From NCBI RefSeq assembly GCF_021166585.1, contig NZ_JAJOZE010000001.1, positions 1 to 56,061 of the forward strand: a stretch of 56,061 nucleotides of DNA, read 5' to 3'. A model generated the notes under the pieces. It was given only the letters and a program-made list of their open reading frames with translations, was not told the DNA's origin and did not search any database. Source of the DNA: Metabacillus kandeliae (GTDB taxonomy: Bacteria > Bacillota > Bacilli > Bacillales > Bacillaceae). Positions 28,144 through 36,480 of the stretch are shown here, piece after piece (the stretch's first letter is position 1; each line of letters opens with the position of its first letter). Both the position numbers and the translations under genes were made by a program.

Positions 28144-28560
28144 ATGAAAAAATGGTTGGTTGCCATCGTGTTTTTGCTGCTGGCAGGCTGCGGAAACAAC
28201 AATGCAGCACAGTCTTCTATGCCATTGGAACTGAAGGTTGCTCTAGAGGGACCTGTGAAGGCTGAACTGAACAAGCCTTATGTATATCAAGCAAAGGTCA
28301 GCTATGGAAAAGAGACGGTAAAAGATGCAGATGTTCAGTTTGAAATCACTTCCAATTCAGGTGTTGATGAAATGAAGCCGGCAAAGCAGTCAGCGGATGG
28401 AACTTATGAGCTTTCCTATAGTTTTCGAGCTGACAGCATGTACACGATTCAGTCGCATGTATCAGCAAAGGATCAGCACACAATGCCAAAGCTTGAAGTG
28501 ATGGCGGGAAACGGCGGCATAAAGGAAAGAAACCGCAAGAAAATGGAAACCCCTAAGTAA
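28144..28560 (+). CDS. ytkA: YtkA-like lipoprotein
   Basis: 138-residue exported lipoprotein with lipobox LLAGC (Cys16), followed by a beta-sandwich domain of the YtkA/FixH-like type: LELKVALEGPVKAELNKPYVYQ, DADVQFEITSN and ADGTYELSYSF. The family function is unknown. It sits next to luxS, as ytkA does in B. subtilis. The ATG at 28144 has AAAAGGGG upstream. Confidence 0.82.
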   Translation: MKKWLVAIVFLLLAGCGNNNAAQSSMPLELKVALEGPVKAELNKPYVYQAKVSYGKETVKDADVQFEITSNSGVDEMKPAKQSADGTYELSYSFRADSMYTIQSHVSAKDQHTMPKLEVMAGNGGIKERNRKKMETPK

Positions 28561-28634
28561 GCAGCAAGCCCTGCATTCCTCCTGAAGATTGGGACACACT
28601 AACGGTTGGATACGTTAAATAAGGAGGATGCAAG

Positions 28635-29075
28635 ATGGCGCAAAAGTTAACAGATGCTGTGAACAAGCAGGTAGCGAACTGGACGGTTCTTTATGTAAAA
28701 CTGCATAATTACCATTGGTATGTAAAAGGCAAAGATTTTTTTACCCTGCATGCCAAATTTGAAGAATTTTATAATGAAGCGAACACCTATATTGATGAGC
28801 TTGCAGAACGGCTGCTTGCGTTAAATGGAAAGCCTGCGGCAACAATGAGGGAGTGCCTTGCGCTCGCTTCTATTGAAGAGGCAACAGGAAAGGAAACTGC
28901 GGAGAAGATGGTGCAGCAGCTGTTTGAGGATTTTTCTGCTGTTGCCGAGGAAACAAAAGAAGGCATGGACCTTGCTTCAGATTCCGGCGATGAAACAACA
29001 GGAGACATGCTGCTGTCCATTCATCAAAGCTTGGAAAAGCACATTTGGATGCTTAAGGCCTATTTAAATAAATGA
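28635..29075 (+). CDS. dps: Dps family DNA-binding/ferroxidase protein
   Basis: 146-residue four-helix ferritin-like protein that oxidises and stores iron and protects DNA. The inter-subunit ferroxidase ligands are in the conserved spacing: His27 (NYHWYV), His39 (FFTLHAKF), Glu43, Asp54 and Glu58 (YIDELAERL). The start ATG at 28635 has AAGGAGG upstream. Monocistronic with a clear terminator. The position after ytkA matches B. subtilis dps (ytkB). Confidence 0.95.
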   Translation: MAQKLTDAVNKQVANWTVLYVKLHNYHWYVKGKDFFTLHAKFEEFYNEANTYIDELAERLLALNGKPAATMRECLALASIEEATGKETAEKMVQQLFEDFSAVAEETKEGMDLASDSGDETTGDMLLSIHQSLEKHIWMLKAYLNK

Positions 29076-29101
29076 AAAAGCTGGCTTTTGCCAGCTTTTT
29101 T
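29075..29101 (+). terminator. Terminator of dps
   Basis: Perfect stem aaaaagctggc / gccagcttttt with a short loop, overlapping the end of dps. Confidence 0.92.
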
Positions 29102-29180
29102 CTATTGCGGAACAGCAGCTGCCTCCGAAGGATTAGGTTACTTTTAATAAGGGTAAAATCCATCTAGAACGTTTTAATGG

Positions 29181-29378
29181 CTAGACTTGGTTTGCTCTCT
29201 CATAAATGGCCAATGCTACAGCATTTCTTAAGGCTTCGCTGTCTGCTGAACGCGTCAGCTGGATGACTTCCTGATCTGTGAGCTGGCTGACGTAATCGCC
29301 TATGGCAGAGGAGAGGTCCTCTCTGCCAGCCTGTATTTTTATAGCTGCATCTTTTGTAAAGTGTTCTTTCCAATCCAT
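29181..29378 (-). CDS. Small hypothetical protein
   Basis: Not recognised. The 65-residue product MDWKEHFTKDAAIKIQAGRE... ends AVALAIYERANQV; it is soluble, helical in appearance, with no Cys and no signal. I chose the ATG at 29378 because AAGGAGG lies 11 bases upstream. A longer frame back to 29516 exists, but its extra residues look like noncoding sequence and would leave only 13 bases to the divergent gene at 29530. Moderate confidence that it is a gene. Confidence 0.55.
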   Translation of the reverse strand: MDWKEHFTKDAAIKIQAGREDLSSAIGDYVSQLTDQEVIQLTRSADSEALRNAVALAIYERANQV

Positions 29379-29529
29379 ATTCCAGGGTGCCTCCTTAAAA
29401 GCTTTCCTTTTCATTTTTGCCCTTGGGCAGGAGTACATGCGCGCTACTATTTGGCAAAGTGCTGCCTGTAGTATGAAAGCAGGGACTCCGATATAAACTA
29501 ACAAAAAGCTATCCAAGGAGCTGGAGCGA

Positions 29530-29862
29530 ATGGAAGAACAAAAGAAAACCTATTATATTTCAGTGGGAAACGGAGAAATATTTCAAAGTGCTGAAGCATC
29601 GCCTTGGGAATTTAAAATCTCTGCTTCCTTGGATGAAATTACAGAGCTGAGGGAGTGCTTTGACCTGCTGAATCAGTCCAGCTGGGAAGGGTTTTTCAGA
29701 GCTCATGTACCGTATTTGGAATATCATTACGACCGGCCGAATGACACTGTTGATAAGATGAATGCAAAAGTCTACCGCATGATTTATGAGCTTGGGGACG
29801 AAGAAGCTAAGGAGCATATCGTTTCACAGGAAATTTTGAAAAACATAGAAGAACAGCAGTGA
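29530..29862 (+). CDS. Hypothetical acidic protein upstream of ytkD
   Basis: Not recognised as a characterised family. The 110-residue soluble protein begins MEEQKKTYYISVGNGEIFQ and contains WEFKISASLDEITELRECFD and HVPYLEYHYDRPND; it is helix-rich and acidic with no membrane segment. AAGGAGCTGGAG lies upstream of the ATG. It is 65 bases before ytkD on the same strand and probably co-transcribed with it. It may correspond to a conserved Bacillus hypothetical protein found at this position. Confidence 0.75.
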   Translation: MEEQKKTYYISVGNGEIFQSAEASPWEFKISASLDEITELRECFDLLNQSSWEGFFRAHVPYLEYHYDRPNDTVDKMNAKVYRMIYELGDEEAKEHIVSQEILKNIEEQQ

Positions 29863-29927
29863 TTATACATCAGAATTTCATTGTGATAAGATATGGGTGG
29901 AAAAGTCCGAGAACAGAGGGATCGCAG

Positions 29928-30407
29928 ATGTACCGTTTTAAAGATTTTTATCATAATGAAGTTCAGCTCTCTTTTGAGCACAATCCTTTTTCTGCTGAGC
30001 CAAAGCATGTTTGGGTCATCTGCAGATACAAGGGTCAATGGCTTTTAACAGAGCATGAGGACAGAGGCTATGAATTTCCGGGAGGCAAAGTAGAGGAGCT
30101 GGAAACAGCTGATGAAGCCGCAGAGCGGGAAGTTATGGAAGAAACAGGCGGTAAAATTGCCGAGCTTAAATATTTAGGACAGTACAAGGTTCTCGGCAAA
30201 GAAAAAACGATTGTCAAAAATATTTATTTTGCTGAAATCAGCCAGCTGGAAGAGAAGGATGACTATTTGGAAACAAAAGGGCCTGTCCTGTTTAAAGAGC
30301 TTCCGGCCAACATTTTTCAGAACAGAAAATTCAGCTTTATCATGAAAGATCAGGTATTAAAGCATTCTCTTCAAAAGGTTGAAACCAATTATTTAGCAAG
30401 AGATTGA
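29928..30407 (+). CDS. ytkD: Nucleoside triphosphatase YtkD (Nudix)
   Basis: 159-residue Nudix hydrolase that in B. subtilis removes oxidised purine nucleoside triphosphates (MutT-like antimutator activity). The Nudix box GGKVEELETADEAAEREV + MEETGG matches GX5EX7REUXEEXGU. The ATG at 29928 (MYRFKDFYHNEVQLSF) has gagggat upstream and matches the YtkD N-terminus I recall; an upstream ATG at 29859 overlaps the preceding gene. Confidence 0.93.
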   Translation: MYRFKDFYHNEVQLSFEHNPFSAEPKHVWVICRYKGQWLLTEHEDRGYEFPGGKVEELETADEAAEREVMEETGGKIAELKYLGQYKVLGKEKTIVKNIYFAEISQLEEKDDYLETKGPVLFKELPANIFQNRKFSFIMKDQVLKHSLQKVETNYLARD

Positions 30408-30440
30408 AAAGGAAACATCTCGTTTTGCCTTAATAAGATG

Positions 30441-30472
30441 AAAAAGCTTGCCGAATTCACCGGCAAGCTTTT
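30441..30472. terminator. Bidirectional terminator between ytkD and ytlD
   Basis: Stem aaaagcttgccg / cggcaagctttt with an A run on the left and a T run on the right, located between two converging genes. Confidence 0.88.
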
Positions 30473-30476
30473 CATA

Positions 30477-31283
30477 TTATCTGTATTTCACTAATTTTTT
30501 CTCTAAATATTCAACTGCTTTATACATCACTGTTGCTACAATGGCAATGACAAACAAACTGAGGAACACAAGCGTGAAGTTGAATACCTGGAACCCGTAA
30601 ATAACGAGATAGCCCAGTCCCTTAGCGGAGACTAAAAATTCACCGACCATTACACCAACCCAAGAGAGGCCGACATTCACCTTTAATGCCGAAATAATGA
30701 CAGGGAAAGAGGCGGGCAGGACCGCTTCTTTGAAAAGCTGTTTTTTGGAAGCGCCAAAGGTTTTAAGCACTTTGAGGTAATTGTCATCAACTTCTTTGAA
30801 GGATGTATAAATGACAATGGTCGTAATGATAATGGAAATAATGCTTCCCATAGCAATAATAGAGGTGAAACCAGGGCCGAGTGCAACGATCAGGATTGGT
30901 CCGAGCGCCACTTTCGGCATGGCATTCAAAACAACGAGATAGGGGTCCAGAATGCTTGATATTCTCGGGGACCACCATAAAACTGCTGCAAGCAGAACAC
31001 CTGCCAGTGTGCCGATCAGAAAGCCCAGAATTGTTTCAAAAACGGTTATGCCCACATTGGAAAACAGCGATCCGTCTGCAGCCTTTTCAGCGAGAAGGGA
31101 AAGCACTTTAAGCGGGGAACTGAAAATGAGCGGGTCAATCCAATTCAAGCGCGATGCGGTTTCCCAGAGCAGGAAAAAGCCTGCAAATATGATGGCCTGG
31201 TATAAAAAAATGATCCGCTTTTCCTTCTTTAGAGCTTTCACATATTCCTTGTGCAGAGTTTCAGGAGTATGATCACTTTTCAA
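30477..31283 (-). CDS. ytlD: ABC transporter permease YtlD
   Basis: 268-residue permease of the SsuC/TauC (BPD) type with about six membrane helices and the EAA loop [20 protein letters not shown]. It works with YtlC (ATPase) and YtlA (binding protein). The TTG at 31283 is preferred: AAGGAG lies 10 bases upstream. It overlaps the end of ytlC by 11 nt. The substrate is not shown by the sequence; related systems import sulfonates, pyrimidine thiamine precursors and similar compounds. Confidence 0.88.
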   Translation of the reverse strand: MKSDHTPETLHKEYVKALKKEKRIIFLYQAIIFAGFFLLWETASRLNWIDPLIFSSPLKVLSLLAEKAADGSLFSNVGITVFETILGFLIGTLAGVLLAAVLWWSPRISSILDPYLVVLNAMPKVALGPILIVALGPGFTSIIAMGSIISIIITTIVIYTSFKEVDDNYLKVLKTFGASKKQLFKEAVLPASFPVIISALKVNVGLSWVGVMVGEFLVSAKGLGYLVIYGFQVFNFTLVFLSLFVIAIVATVMYKAVEYLEKKLVKYR

Positions 31284-32043
31284 GCTGCTCAAGCTCCTTC
31301 CATATGGATTGGAAGAGCGCCTGAAATGGAGCGCTTTGGCGGGCATCGAAAGGCTTCATTGCCCTCAGCTCATCAGGGACCTTAAAGGTTTTATGCAGGC
31401 GGCCGGGCTTTGAAGCGAATAAAAAAACTCTGTCGCTCATAGCAATTGCTTCTCCAATATCATGTGTGACAAGAACAGCCGTTTTGCCGTAATCCTTCAG
31501 TGTTCGATGAACGAGGTTCTCAAGATGCAGCTTTGTCTGATAATCAAGGGCTGAAAATGGTTCATCAAGCAGGAGAATTTTTGGTTCTGTCGCAAGAGTT
31601 CTGACGAGAGCTGCGCGCTGCCTCATGCCCCCTGAAAGCTCTCTCGGGTATTTGGCTTCTACATTTGAGAGTCCCATTTCCTTTAGCATATTGATCGTCT
31701 GCTCCCGTTTTTCAGGTGTGAGCTTGTTCAGAGTCTGCAGCCCGATCAGGACATTTTCTTCAATCGTTTTCCAAGGGAATAAGTAGTCCTGCTGCAGCAT
31801 GTAGCCGATGGATCCTGCTTTTTCAGCAGAAAGCGGCTGTCCGTTAATGGCTGCCTTGCCTGCTGTCGGCGCAAGCAGCCCGGACAAAATAGTCAAGAGA
31901 GTGGTTTTGCCGCATCCGCTTGGTCCGAGAAAAGAAACAAACTCTCCCTCCTCAATCTCCATGCTGATGTTTTCAATGGCTTTTGTTGCCGTGTCCTTTG
32001 ACACATAGGTATGGCTGATCTCTTGGATGGTTAAAAAGGACAT
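31273..32043 (-). CDS. ytlC: ABC transporter ATP-binding protein YtlC
   Basis: 256-residue ATPase with Walker [11 protein letters not shown]-loop [10 protein letters not shown], signature LSGGMRQR, Walker [13 protein letters not shown] and H-loop VLVTHD. The ATG at 32043 follows AAGGAGG by 8 bases. It lies between ytlA (13-base gap) and ytlD (11-nt overlap), forming an operon read ytlA-ytlC-ytlD. Confidence 0.93.
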   Translation of the reverse strand: MSFLTIQEISHTYVSKDTATKAIENISMEIEEGEFVSFLGPSGCGKTTLLTILSGLLAPTAGKAAINGQPLSAEKAGSIGYMLQQDYLFPWKTIEENVLIGLQTLNKLTPEKREQTINMLKEMGLSNVEAKYPRELSGGMRQRAALVRTLATEPKILLLDEPFSALDYQTKLHLENLVHRTLKDYGKTAVLVTHDIGEAIAMSDRVFLFASKPGRLHKTFKVPDELRAMKPFDARQSAPFQALFQSIWKELEQLEK

Positions 32044-32056
32044 TTCTACAGCCTCC

Positions 32057-33046
32057 TTATTTAGAAGCCGCTTCCTCCGCAAAGGTCGTATTCACAAGCT
32101 CTTTATAGTCAACCCGTTTTGGCAGTTCGCCGGCTTCTGTCATGATATCCTGAAGATTGTTCCATTCTTTTTCATCAAGCACAGGATTTTCTGCAAAGGA
32201 TTTCTGCTCTTTGTAGCGGTTAACAACCGTTTCAATGATAGACGGGTCCGTATCCTTAAATTGGCCCGCAATGGTGTCAGCTGTATCTTTGGCGGAGTGT
32301 TCCTTCACCCAAACCTGTGCTTTATAGATGGCTTTTGTGAATTTCTTTACCGCTTCACTGTTTTTCTTTAAGTAACTGTCTTTCGCCATAAAGCTTGTAT
32401 AAGGAACAAGCCCTGATTCCTTGCCGAAGGAAGCAACAATATACCCCTTGCCTTCTTTTTCAAAAATGCTTGCTGTCGGCTCGAAAAGCTGTACATAATC
32501 ACCTGTACCTGATGCGAAGGCATTCGCAATATTGGCAAAATCAATATTCTGAATCAGCTTTACGTCTTTCTTCGGATCAATGCCGTTTTTCTTCAGCACA
32601 AACTCGCCGACCATCTGCGGCATGCCGCCTTTGCGCTGACCAAGGAATGTCGTACCCTTCAGATCATCCCAGGAAAAATTTTTCACGTCTTTCCTTGAAA
32701 ACAGGAATGTGCCATCTGACTGGGTGAGCTGCGCGAAGTTAATCGCAGGATCCTTTGATCCCTGGTTTTTTACGTAAATGGATGTTTCTGAACCAACCAG
32801 TGCCACATCCGTACCGTTTGTCAGCAGCGCTGTCATCGTTTTGTCGCCGCCCCATGTTGTTGTCAGCTCGACATCAAGCCCTTCTTCTTTAAAAAATCCT
32901 TTTGAAAGGGCAACATATAATGGAGCATAAAAAATCGAGTGCGTTACTTCTGCTACCCGCACTTTCTGAACGGTATTCTGAGTGCATGCAGAAAGAGGGA
33001 ATACCAGCAATAGCAGCAGCGATAAGCCGGCAAGCCATTTTTTCAT
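32057..33046 (-). CDS. ytlA: ABC transporter substrate-binding lipoprotein YtlA (NMT1/THI5-like)
   Basis: 329-residue lipoprotein with lipobox LSAC (Cys21) and an NMT1/THI5-like fold: VRVAEVTHSIFYAPLYVALSKG, FFKEEGLDVELTTTWGG, TDVALVGSE and LGQRKGGMPQM. First gene of ytlACD. Proteins of this fold bind sulfonates, nitrate, or thiamine-pyrimidine-like compounds. I saw no TPP or FMN riboswitch upstream, so the ligand is left open. Start ATG at 33046 with AGGAGG upstream. Confidence 0.9.
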   Translation of the reverse strand: MKKWLAGLSLLLLLVFPLSACTQNTVQKVRVAEVTHSIFYAPLYVALSKGFFKEEGLDVELTTTWGGDKTMTALLTNGTDVALVGSETSIYVKNQGSKDPAINFAQLTQSDGTFLFSRKDVKNFSWDDLKGTTFLGQRKGGMPQMVGEFVLKKNGIDPKKDVKLIQNIDFANIANAFASGTGDYVQLFEPTASIFEKEGKGYIVASFGKESGLVPYTSFMAKDSYLKKNSEAVKKFTKAIYKAQVWVKEHSAKDTADTIAGQFKDTDPSIIETVVNRYKEQKSFAENPVLDEKEWNNLQDIMTEAGELPKRVDYKELVNTTFAEEAASK

Positions 33047-33144
33047 TCTCTTGTCCTCCTAGTGTTAGTGCAAATATATTTATCTAAGGTAAGATATGTG
33101 AAGAAGAAATTGACGGTGAAAACAAATTGAGAGGAGCCCAAGCG

Positions 33145-33927
33145 ATGAAAAACGGAGATATTATTGAAAAAATAAAGTTCCCTTCACCAAATCCGAAAAT
33201 TGACCTTTATTCTGTTACCTATTTTTCCAGCGGTTTAAAGGTGAAGGGCATGCTCGCAGAACCCAAGGCAGAAGGAGAATATGAGGGATTCCTCTATTTA
33301 AGGGGCGGAATTAAAAATGTCGGTCAGGTTCGGCCTGGTCGGCTTATTCAATTTGCCTCAGAGGGCTTTGTGGTGTTTGCCCCTCATTACAGGGGTAACC
33401 AGGGCGGCGAAGGTAATGAGGATTTCGCTGGTGATGACCGCAACGATGCACTCGGGGCCATGGAGCTTTTAAAAAATCATTCTAAGACAGCTGCTGGGAG
33501 AGTTCATGTTTTTGGCTTTTCAAGAGGGGGAGTTATGGCCCTTTTGACAGGGATTTTGGACAAGGACACATGCTCTATCGTCACATGGGGCGGTGTGTCA
33601 GATATGGTGCTGACTTATGATGAAAGGGAAGATCTCCGCAGGATGATGAAAAGAGTCATCGGGGGGACGCCGTCTAAATATCCTGACCGCTATGAGTGGA
33701 GGACCCCTCTGTATCATCTGGATGCGCTTTTGGCACCTGTTCTGATCATTCATGGGGAAAAAGACGGCAATGTGTCATTCGAGCATGCAGCAAGGCTTGA
33801 TAAAAGGCTAAAAGAACTCGGAAAACACGTGGAAACCTTATATTACAAGGACTACACCCACTATTTCCCTCCAGCAGAAAACAGACGGGTTGTTCAAAAA
33901 TTGACACAGTGGATGAAGAGCCGGTAA
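33145..33927 (+). CDS. ytmA: Alpha/beta hydrolase YtmA (prolyl-oligopeptidase-like)
   Basis: 260-residue hydrolase with nucleophile Ser126 in FGFSRGGVM, likely Asp in HGEKDGNVSF and His in DYTHYFPP. Upstream motifs are YLRGGIKNVGQ (oxyanion region) and PHYRGNQGGEG. It resembles the C-terminal catalytic domain of S9 peptidases without the propeller. No signal peptide; substrate unknown. The ATG at 33145 has AGAGGAG upstream. Divergent from ytlA. Confidence 0.87.
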   Translation: MKNGDIIEKIKFPSPNPKIDLYSVTYFSSGLKVKGMLAEPKAEGEYEGFLYLRGGIKNVGQVRPGRLIQFASEGFVVFAPHYRGNQGGEGNEDFAGDDRNDALGAMELLKNHSKTAAGRVHVFGFSRGGVMALLTGILDKDTCSIVTWGGVSDMVLTYDEREDLRRMMKRVIGGTPSKYPDRYEWRTPLYHLDALLAPVLIIHGEKDGNVSFEHAARLDKRLKELGKHVETLYYKDYTHYFPPAENRRVVQKLTQWMKSR

Positions 33928-33975
33928 ATCGCTTATATGGTAAAATAAACGTATCAATCTGAGGAGGATGCTTTC

Positions 33976-34218
33976 ATGGGAATGCCTTTGGAATTAAATA
34001 CAATGATCGTGACAAAAGGAATGGAAACAAGGCTTGAAGAGAATCTTTTTCAGCTGACAAAGGATGGATACAGACTGTACCCGCTTGATATCCCGATGGA
34101 AGTGCGGAAAACGAAAAACGGCGAGCTGATCGGCATAGGACAGATCAAGCGTGTTGAGCTTGAGCAGAATACGACGATGCTGGTTTATGAGCTTGTCAGA
34201 TTGAACTCTACGAATTAA
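33976..34218 (+). CDS. ytmB: DUF2584 family protein YtmB
   Basis: 80-residue protein of a small Bacillaceae family (DUF2584): MGMPLELNTMIVTKGMETRLEEN, GYRLYPLDIPMEV and MLVYELVRLNS. Function unknown. AGGAGG is upstream of the ATG. It marks the left border of the accessory island, since from memory ytmB is next to pckA in B. subtilis. Confidence 0.87.
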   Translation: MGMPLELNTMIVTKGMETRLEENLFQLTKDGYRLYPLDIPMEVRKTKNGELIGIGQIKRVELEQNTTMLVYELVRLNSTN

Positions 34219-34251
34219 AGAAGAACCTGCGAAAGCTGCAGGTTCTTTTTT
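34217..34251 (+). terminator. Terminator of ytmB
   Basis: Stem agaacctgc / gcaggttct with flanking A and T runs, starting at the ytmB stop codon. Confidence 0.9.
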
Positions 34252-34372
34252 ATGGTTTCAGATAGGAAGATTTTTTAGATTGAAAAATAAGAAAGCAGTC
34301 TATGATACATGCCCTCGCATCCTTTTTTTAAGAGAATAAGATATCCTATCTTTTTGAAAAGGGGATTAGAAA

Positions 34373-34717
34373 ATGGCAGGAGTTAAAACACTGATTAACA
34401 CAACACCAGCTGTGCTTCAGATCATTTTATTCACTAGAACCGGTAACTCACCGGCCAATCAGGGACAGGCCGTACAAGTTACACTGCAGCCGTTTGAAAC
34501 AAAAACCGTTCAATATGGCAGCGTGCAAAATCCGTTTTTGAATGGAATTTCCGTGTTCACTATCTACCAAAACGACCTTTACAGCAAAGTTCAGTTTGTC
34601 ACAGCCCGCCCAAGCGAATTGGATAATCTGCTTAACAATAATAATGTAGTCTTAATTTCCAAAGTACTGACAGACTATATTATCTCTGGTGTTAACAGCA
34701 ATTTCTATCCATTCTGA
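34373..34717 (+). CDS. Small beta-rich protein of unknown function, first gene of the island
   Basis: Not recognised by family name. The 114-residue protein MAGVKTLINTTPAVLQIILFTR is rich in Asn, Val, Gln and Thr with no Cys, no signal peptide and alternating hydrophobic residues, suggesting a beta-sandwich. It contains FETKTVQYGSVQNPFLNGIS, VFTIYQNDLYSKVQFVTARP, and a poly-Asn turn LLNNNNVV. Its features resemble small self-assembling surface or spore-coat proteins of bacilli, but that is inference. AAAAGGGG upstream of the ATG at 34373; its own terminator follows. Confidence 0.75.
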   Translation: MAGVKTLINTTPAVLQIILFTRTGNSPANQGQAVQVTLQPFETKTVQYGSVQNPFLNGISVFTIYQNDLYSKVQFVTARPSELDNLLNNNNVVLISKVLTDYIISGVNSNFYPF

Positions 34718-34723
34718 TTGTAT

Positions 34724-34757
34724 TTAGGGGTTTGGATGCTTTTCCAGGCCCCTTTTC
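34724..34757 (+). terminator. Terminator of the small beta-rich gene
   Basis: Stem aggggtttgga / tccaggcccct (two G-U pairs) with a following T run. Confidence 0.75.
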
Positions 34758-34827
34758 ATTTTTCTTTCAGGCTATCTGCCGTTTCCTTTACACGGTTTCT
34801 TACATACCGTATGACGAGGCTTTATGA

Positions 34828-34852
34828 ACATTAAAGGGAATTTCATATAACT
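34828..34852 (+). promoter_or_regulatory. Candidate sigma-K-like promoter upstream of the first glycosyltransferase
   Basis: AC (34828-34829), 14-base spacer, CATATAACT (34844-34852), resembling the mother-cell sigma-K pattern AC-N15/16-CATANNNTA with one mismatch. Such short patterns occur by chance; it gains weight only from the similar CATATAA elements before other island genes (45943, 47991). Confidence 0.35.
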
Positions 34853-34882
34853 TTTAAATATAGAAGAGAAGGAATGGTGACA

Positions 34883-36325
34883 ATGAAAATCCTGCTTGCA
34901 ACGTTCTGGTCTGTTCCGCATGTAGGCGGTGTCTGGCGATACATGGAACAGCTGAAGGGAAAGCTTGAGGCGCTTGGGCATGAAGTAGATTTAATGGGAC
35001 CAAACGATGATGCCAAAATAATGTATGTCGTGAATGAAAACAGAACAGTCAGTACGGAAGAGCTGCTTGCGCCTGTCAAACAGTATGTAACACCTTACAG
35101 CAGTCAGTCAGTATACATTCATCCTCTTATTGATTACATGGAAATGAAGCGGTACAGCTTTGAGCTTGGAGCGGCTTATCTCGGGCTTGAAAAATATGAC
35201 CTGATTCATACGCAGGATGTGATTTCAACCGCATGCATCAGCAGGGTGAAGCCTGAGGGAACTGCACATGCGGCAACTCTTCATGGTTCTGTTGCACATG
35301 AAATGCTGAAGCATATCGATGATGTTTATCCGACTCATCCCTATTCTGAAAAGGCGCGTGCTTATTTCAGGCAGCTGGAATACATTGGAGCGAATACAGC
35401 AGCTGTCACCATCACGGCAAATCAATGGCTCAAAAACATTCTGATGACTGAATTTGGCGTTCCTGACTATCAAATCAGAGTCATGCATTACGGCTATGAC
35501 ATTAACGGTTTCCTGCTCTCTGCTCAGGGAGATCCTGGGATAGCTGCGCCGCCTGGTAAAAAGGTCATTTTATTTGCAGGAAGACTCGTTGATTTAAAAG
35601 GGGTGCATGTGCTGATTTCAGCGCTTGCCGAAGTGAAAAAAACGAGAAGCGACTGGGTCTGCTGGATTGCGGGATCAGGGGAAGTAGAGGGTAACCTGAA
35701 GGCACAGGCAGCGGGCCTTGGCCTTCTTGGTGATATCGTATTTCTCGGAGACCGCAGTGATATTCCGAAGCTCATGGCAAAGGCTGATTTATATGTGCAG
35801 CCGAGTTTGATTGAAAATCAGCCTCTTTCAGTCGTAGAAGCGCAAATTTCAGGGCTGCCTGTCATTGTCAACAATGCAGGAGGTCTGCCTGAAATGGTGC
35901 AGCATCAGGTAACAGGCATGATTTATTCCAACAGCAATATCTATGAGCTGAGCGGCTGCCTGAATACTCTGCTCGAGAGCGATGCTTTCCGCCAGGCGCT
36001 TGGCACAAACGCGCGCAACTGGGCAATGGAGCATTGGCCGCTTGATAGAGGCGCACAGAATGTCATTCAAGTGTATTATGAAGCGCTCAGCAAGAATGGC
36101 ACGATGGATTCGCTGAAAAAAGTAACCAAGATGCAGGTGAGGAGTTATTTTGAGTCAGCAGCAGGCCAAACAAGCTTAGAGCCGTTTGGAGCAGCGTACG
36201 GATCCATCTTCAGCGTTCCAGAGCCCTTTCCGCCTGTGATGGCAGCGAAAGGCACATGGGACTTGATTAAACATTCACTTCCTGCAGGCTATACGATCCC
36301 AAATCCTTCCTTGTACAGCATATAA
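34883..36325 (+). CDS. GT4 glycosyltransferase (YtcC-like) with C-terminal Trp-Pro module
   Basis: 480-residue retaining glycosyltransferase of the GT-B fold. The N-terminal domain is MKILLATFWSVPHVGG..., and the C-terminal domain carries FAGRLVDLKGVH and the EX7E motif ENQPLSVVE followed by NNAGGLPEM. It resembles YtcC of B. subtilis and is a clear paralogue of the gene at 42531. After the GT domain, about 75 extra residues end in TWDLIKHSLPAGYTIPN (starting at residue 458). This Trp-x-x-Ile-x4-Pro-x-x-Tyr-x-x-Pro pattern is the same as the repeats of the protein at 43912. The ATG at 34883 is preferred to that at 34874 on spacing from the ribosome binding site. A terminator follows. Confidence 0.88.
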   Translation: MKILLATFWSVPHVGGVWRYMEQLKGKLEALGHEVDLMGPNDDAKIMYVVNENRTVSTEELLAPVKQYVTPYSSQSVYIHPLIDYMEMKRYSFELGAAYLGLEKYDLIHTQDVISTACISRVKPEGTAHAATLHGSVAHEMLKHIDDVYPTHPYSEKARAYFRQLEYIGANTAAVTITANQWLKNILMTEFGVPDYQIRVMHYGYDINGFLLSAQGDPGIAAPPGKKVILFAGRLVDLKGVHVLISALAEVKKTRSDWVCWIAGSGEVEGNLKAQAAGLGLLGDIVFLGDRSDIPKLMAKADLYVQPSLIENQPLSVVEAQISGLPVIVNNAGGLPEMVQHQVTGMIYSNSNIYELSGCLNTLLESDAFRQALGTNARNWAMEHWPLDRGAQNVIQVYYEALSKNGTMDSLKKVTKMQVRSYFESAAGQTSLEPFGAAYGSIFSVPEPFPPVMAAKGTWDLIKHSLPAGYTIPNPSLYSI

Positions 36326-36330
36326 CCCTG

Positions 36331-36358
36331 AGAAGCGCCTTTGCCGGGCGCTTTTTTG
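36331..36358 (+). terminator. Terminator of the first GT4 gene
   Basis: Stem aagcgcc / gggcgctt with a six-base loop and T6 tail. Confidence 0.85.
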
Positions 36359-36480
36359 ATTTTTTAACAAACCAACTGGGACAAAAACTTAATAGTTTTG
36401 CCCATGGCAATAAGGAAGCGCGGACATATTTTAGAAAGGAGGAAGAAGCAGGCAACGTCATGACAGGAAGGGGTGGAAAG

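Noticed and set aside
33047-33126. Riboswitch upstream of ytlACD
   Set aside because: The leader is about 80 bases long and has none of the conserved TPP, FMN or other riboswitch motifs; only a short imperfect inverted repeat is present.
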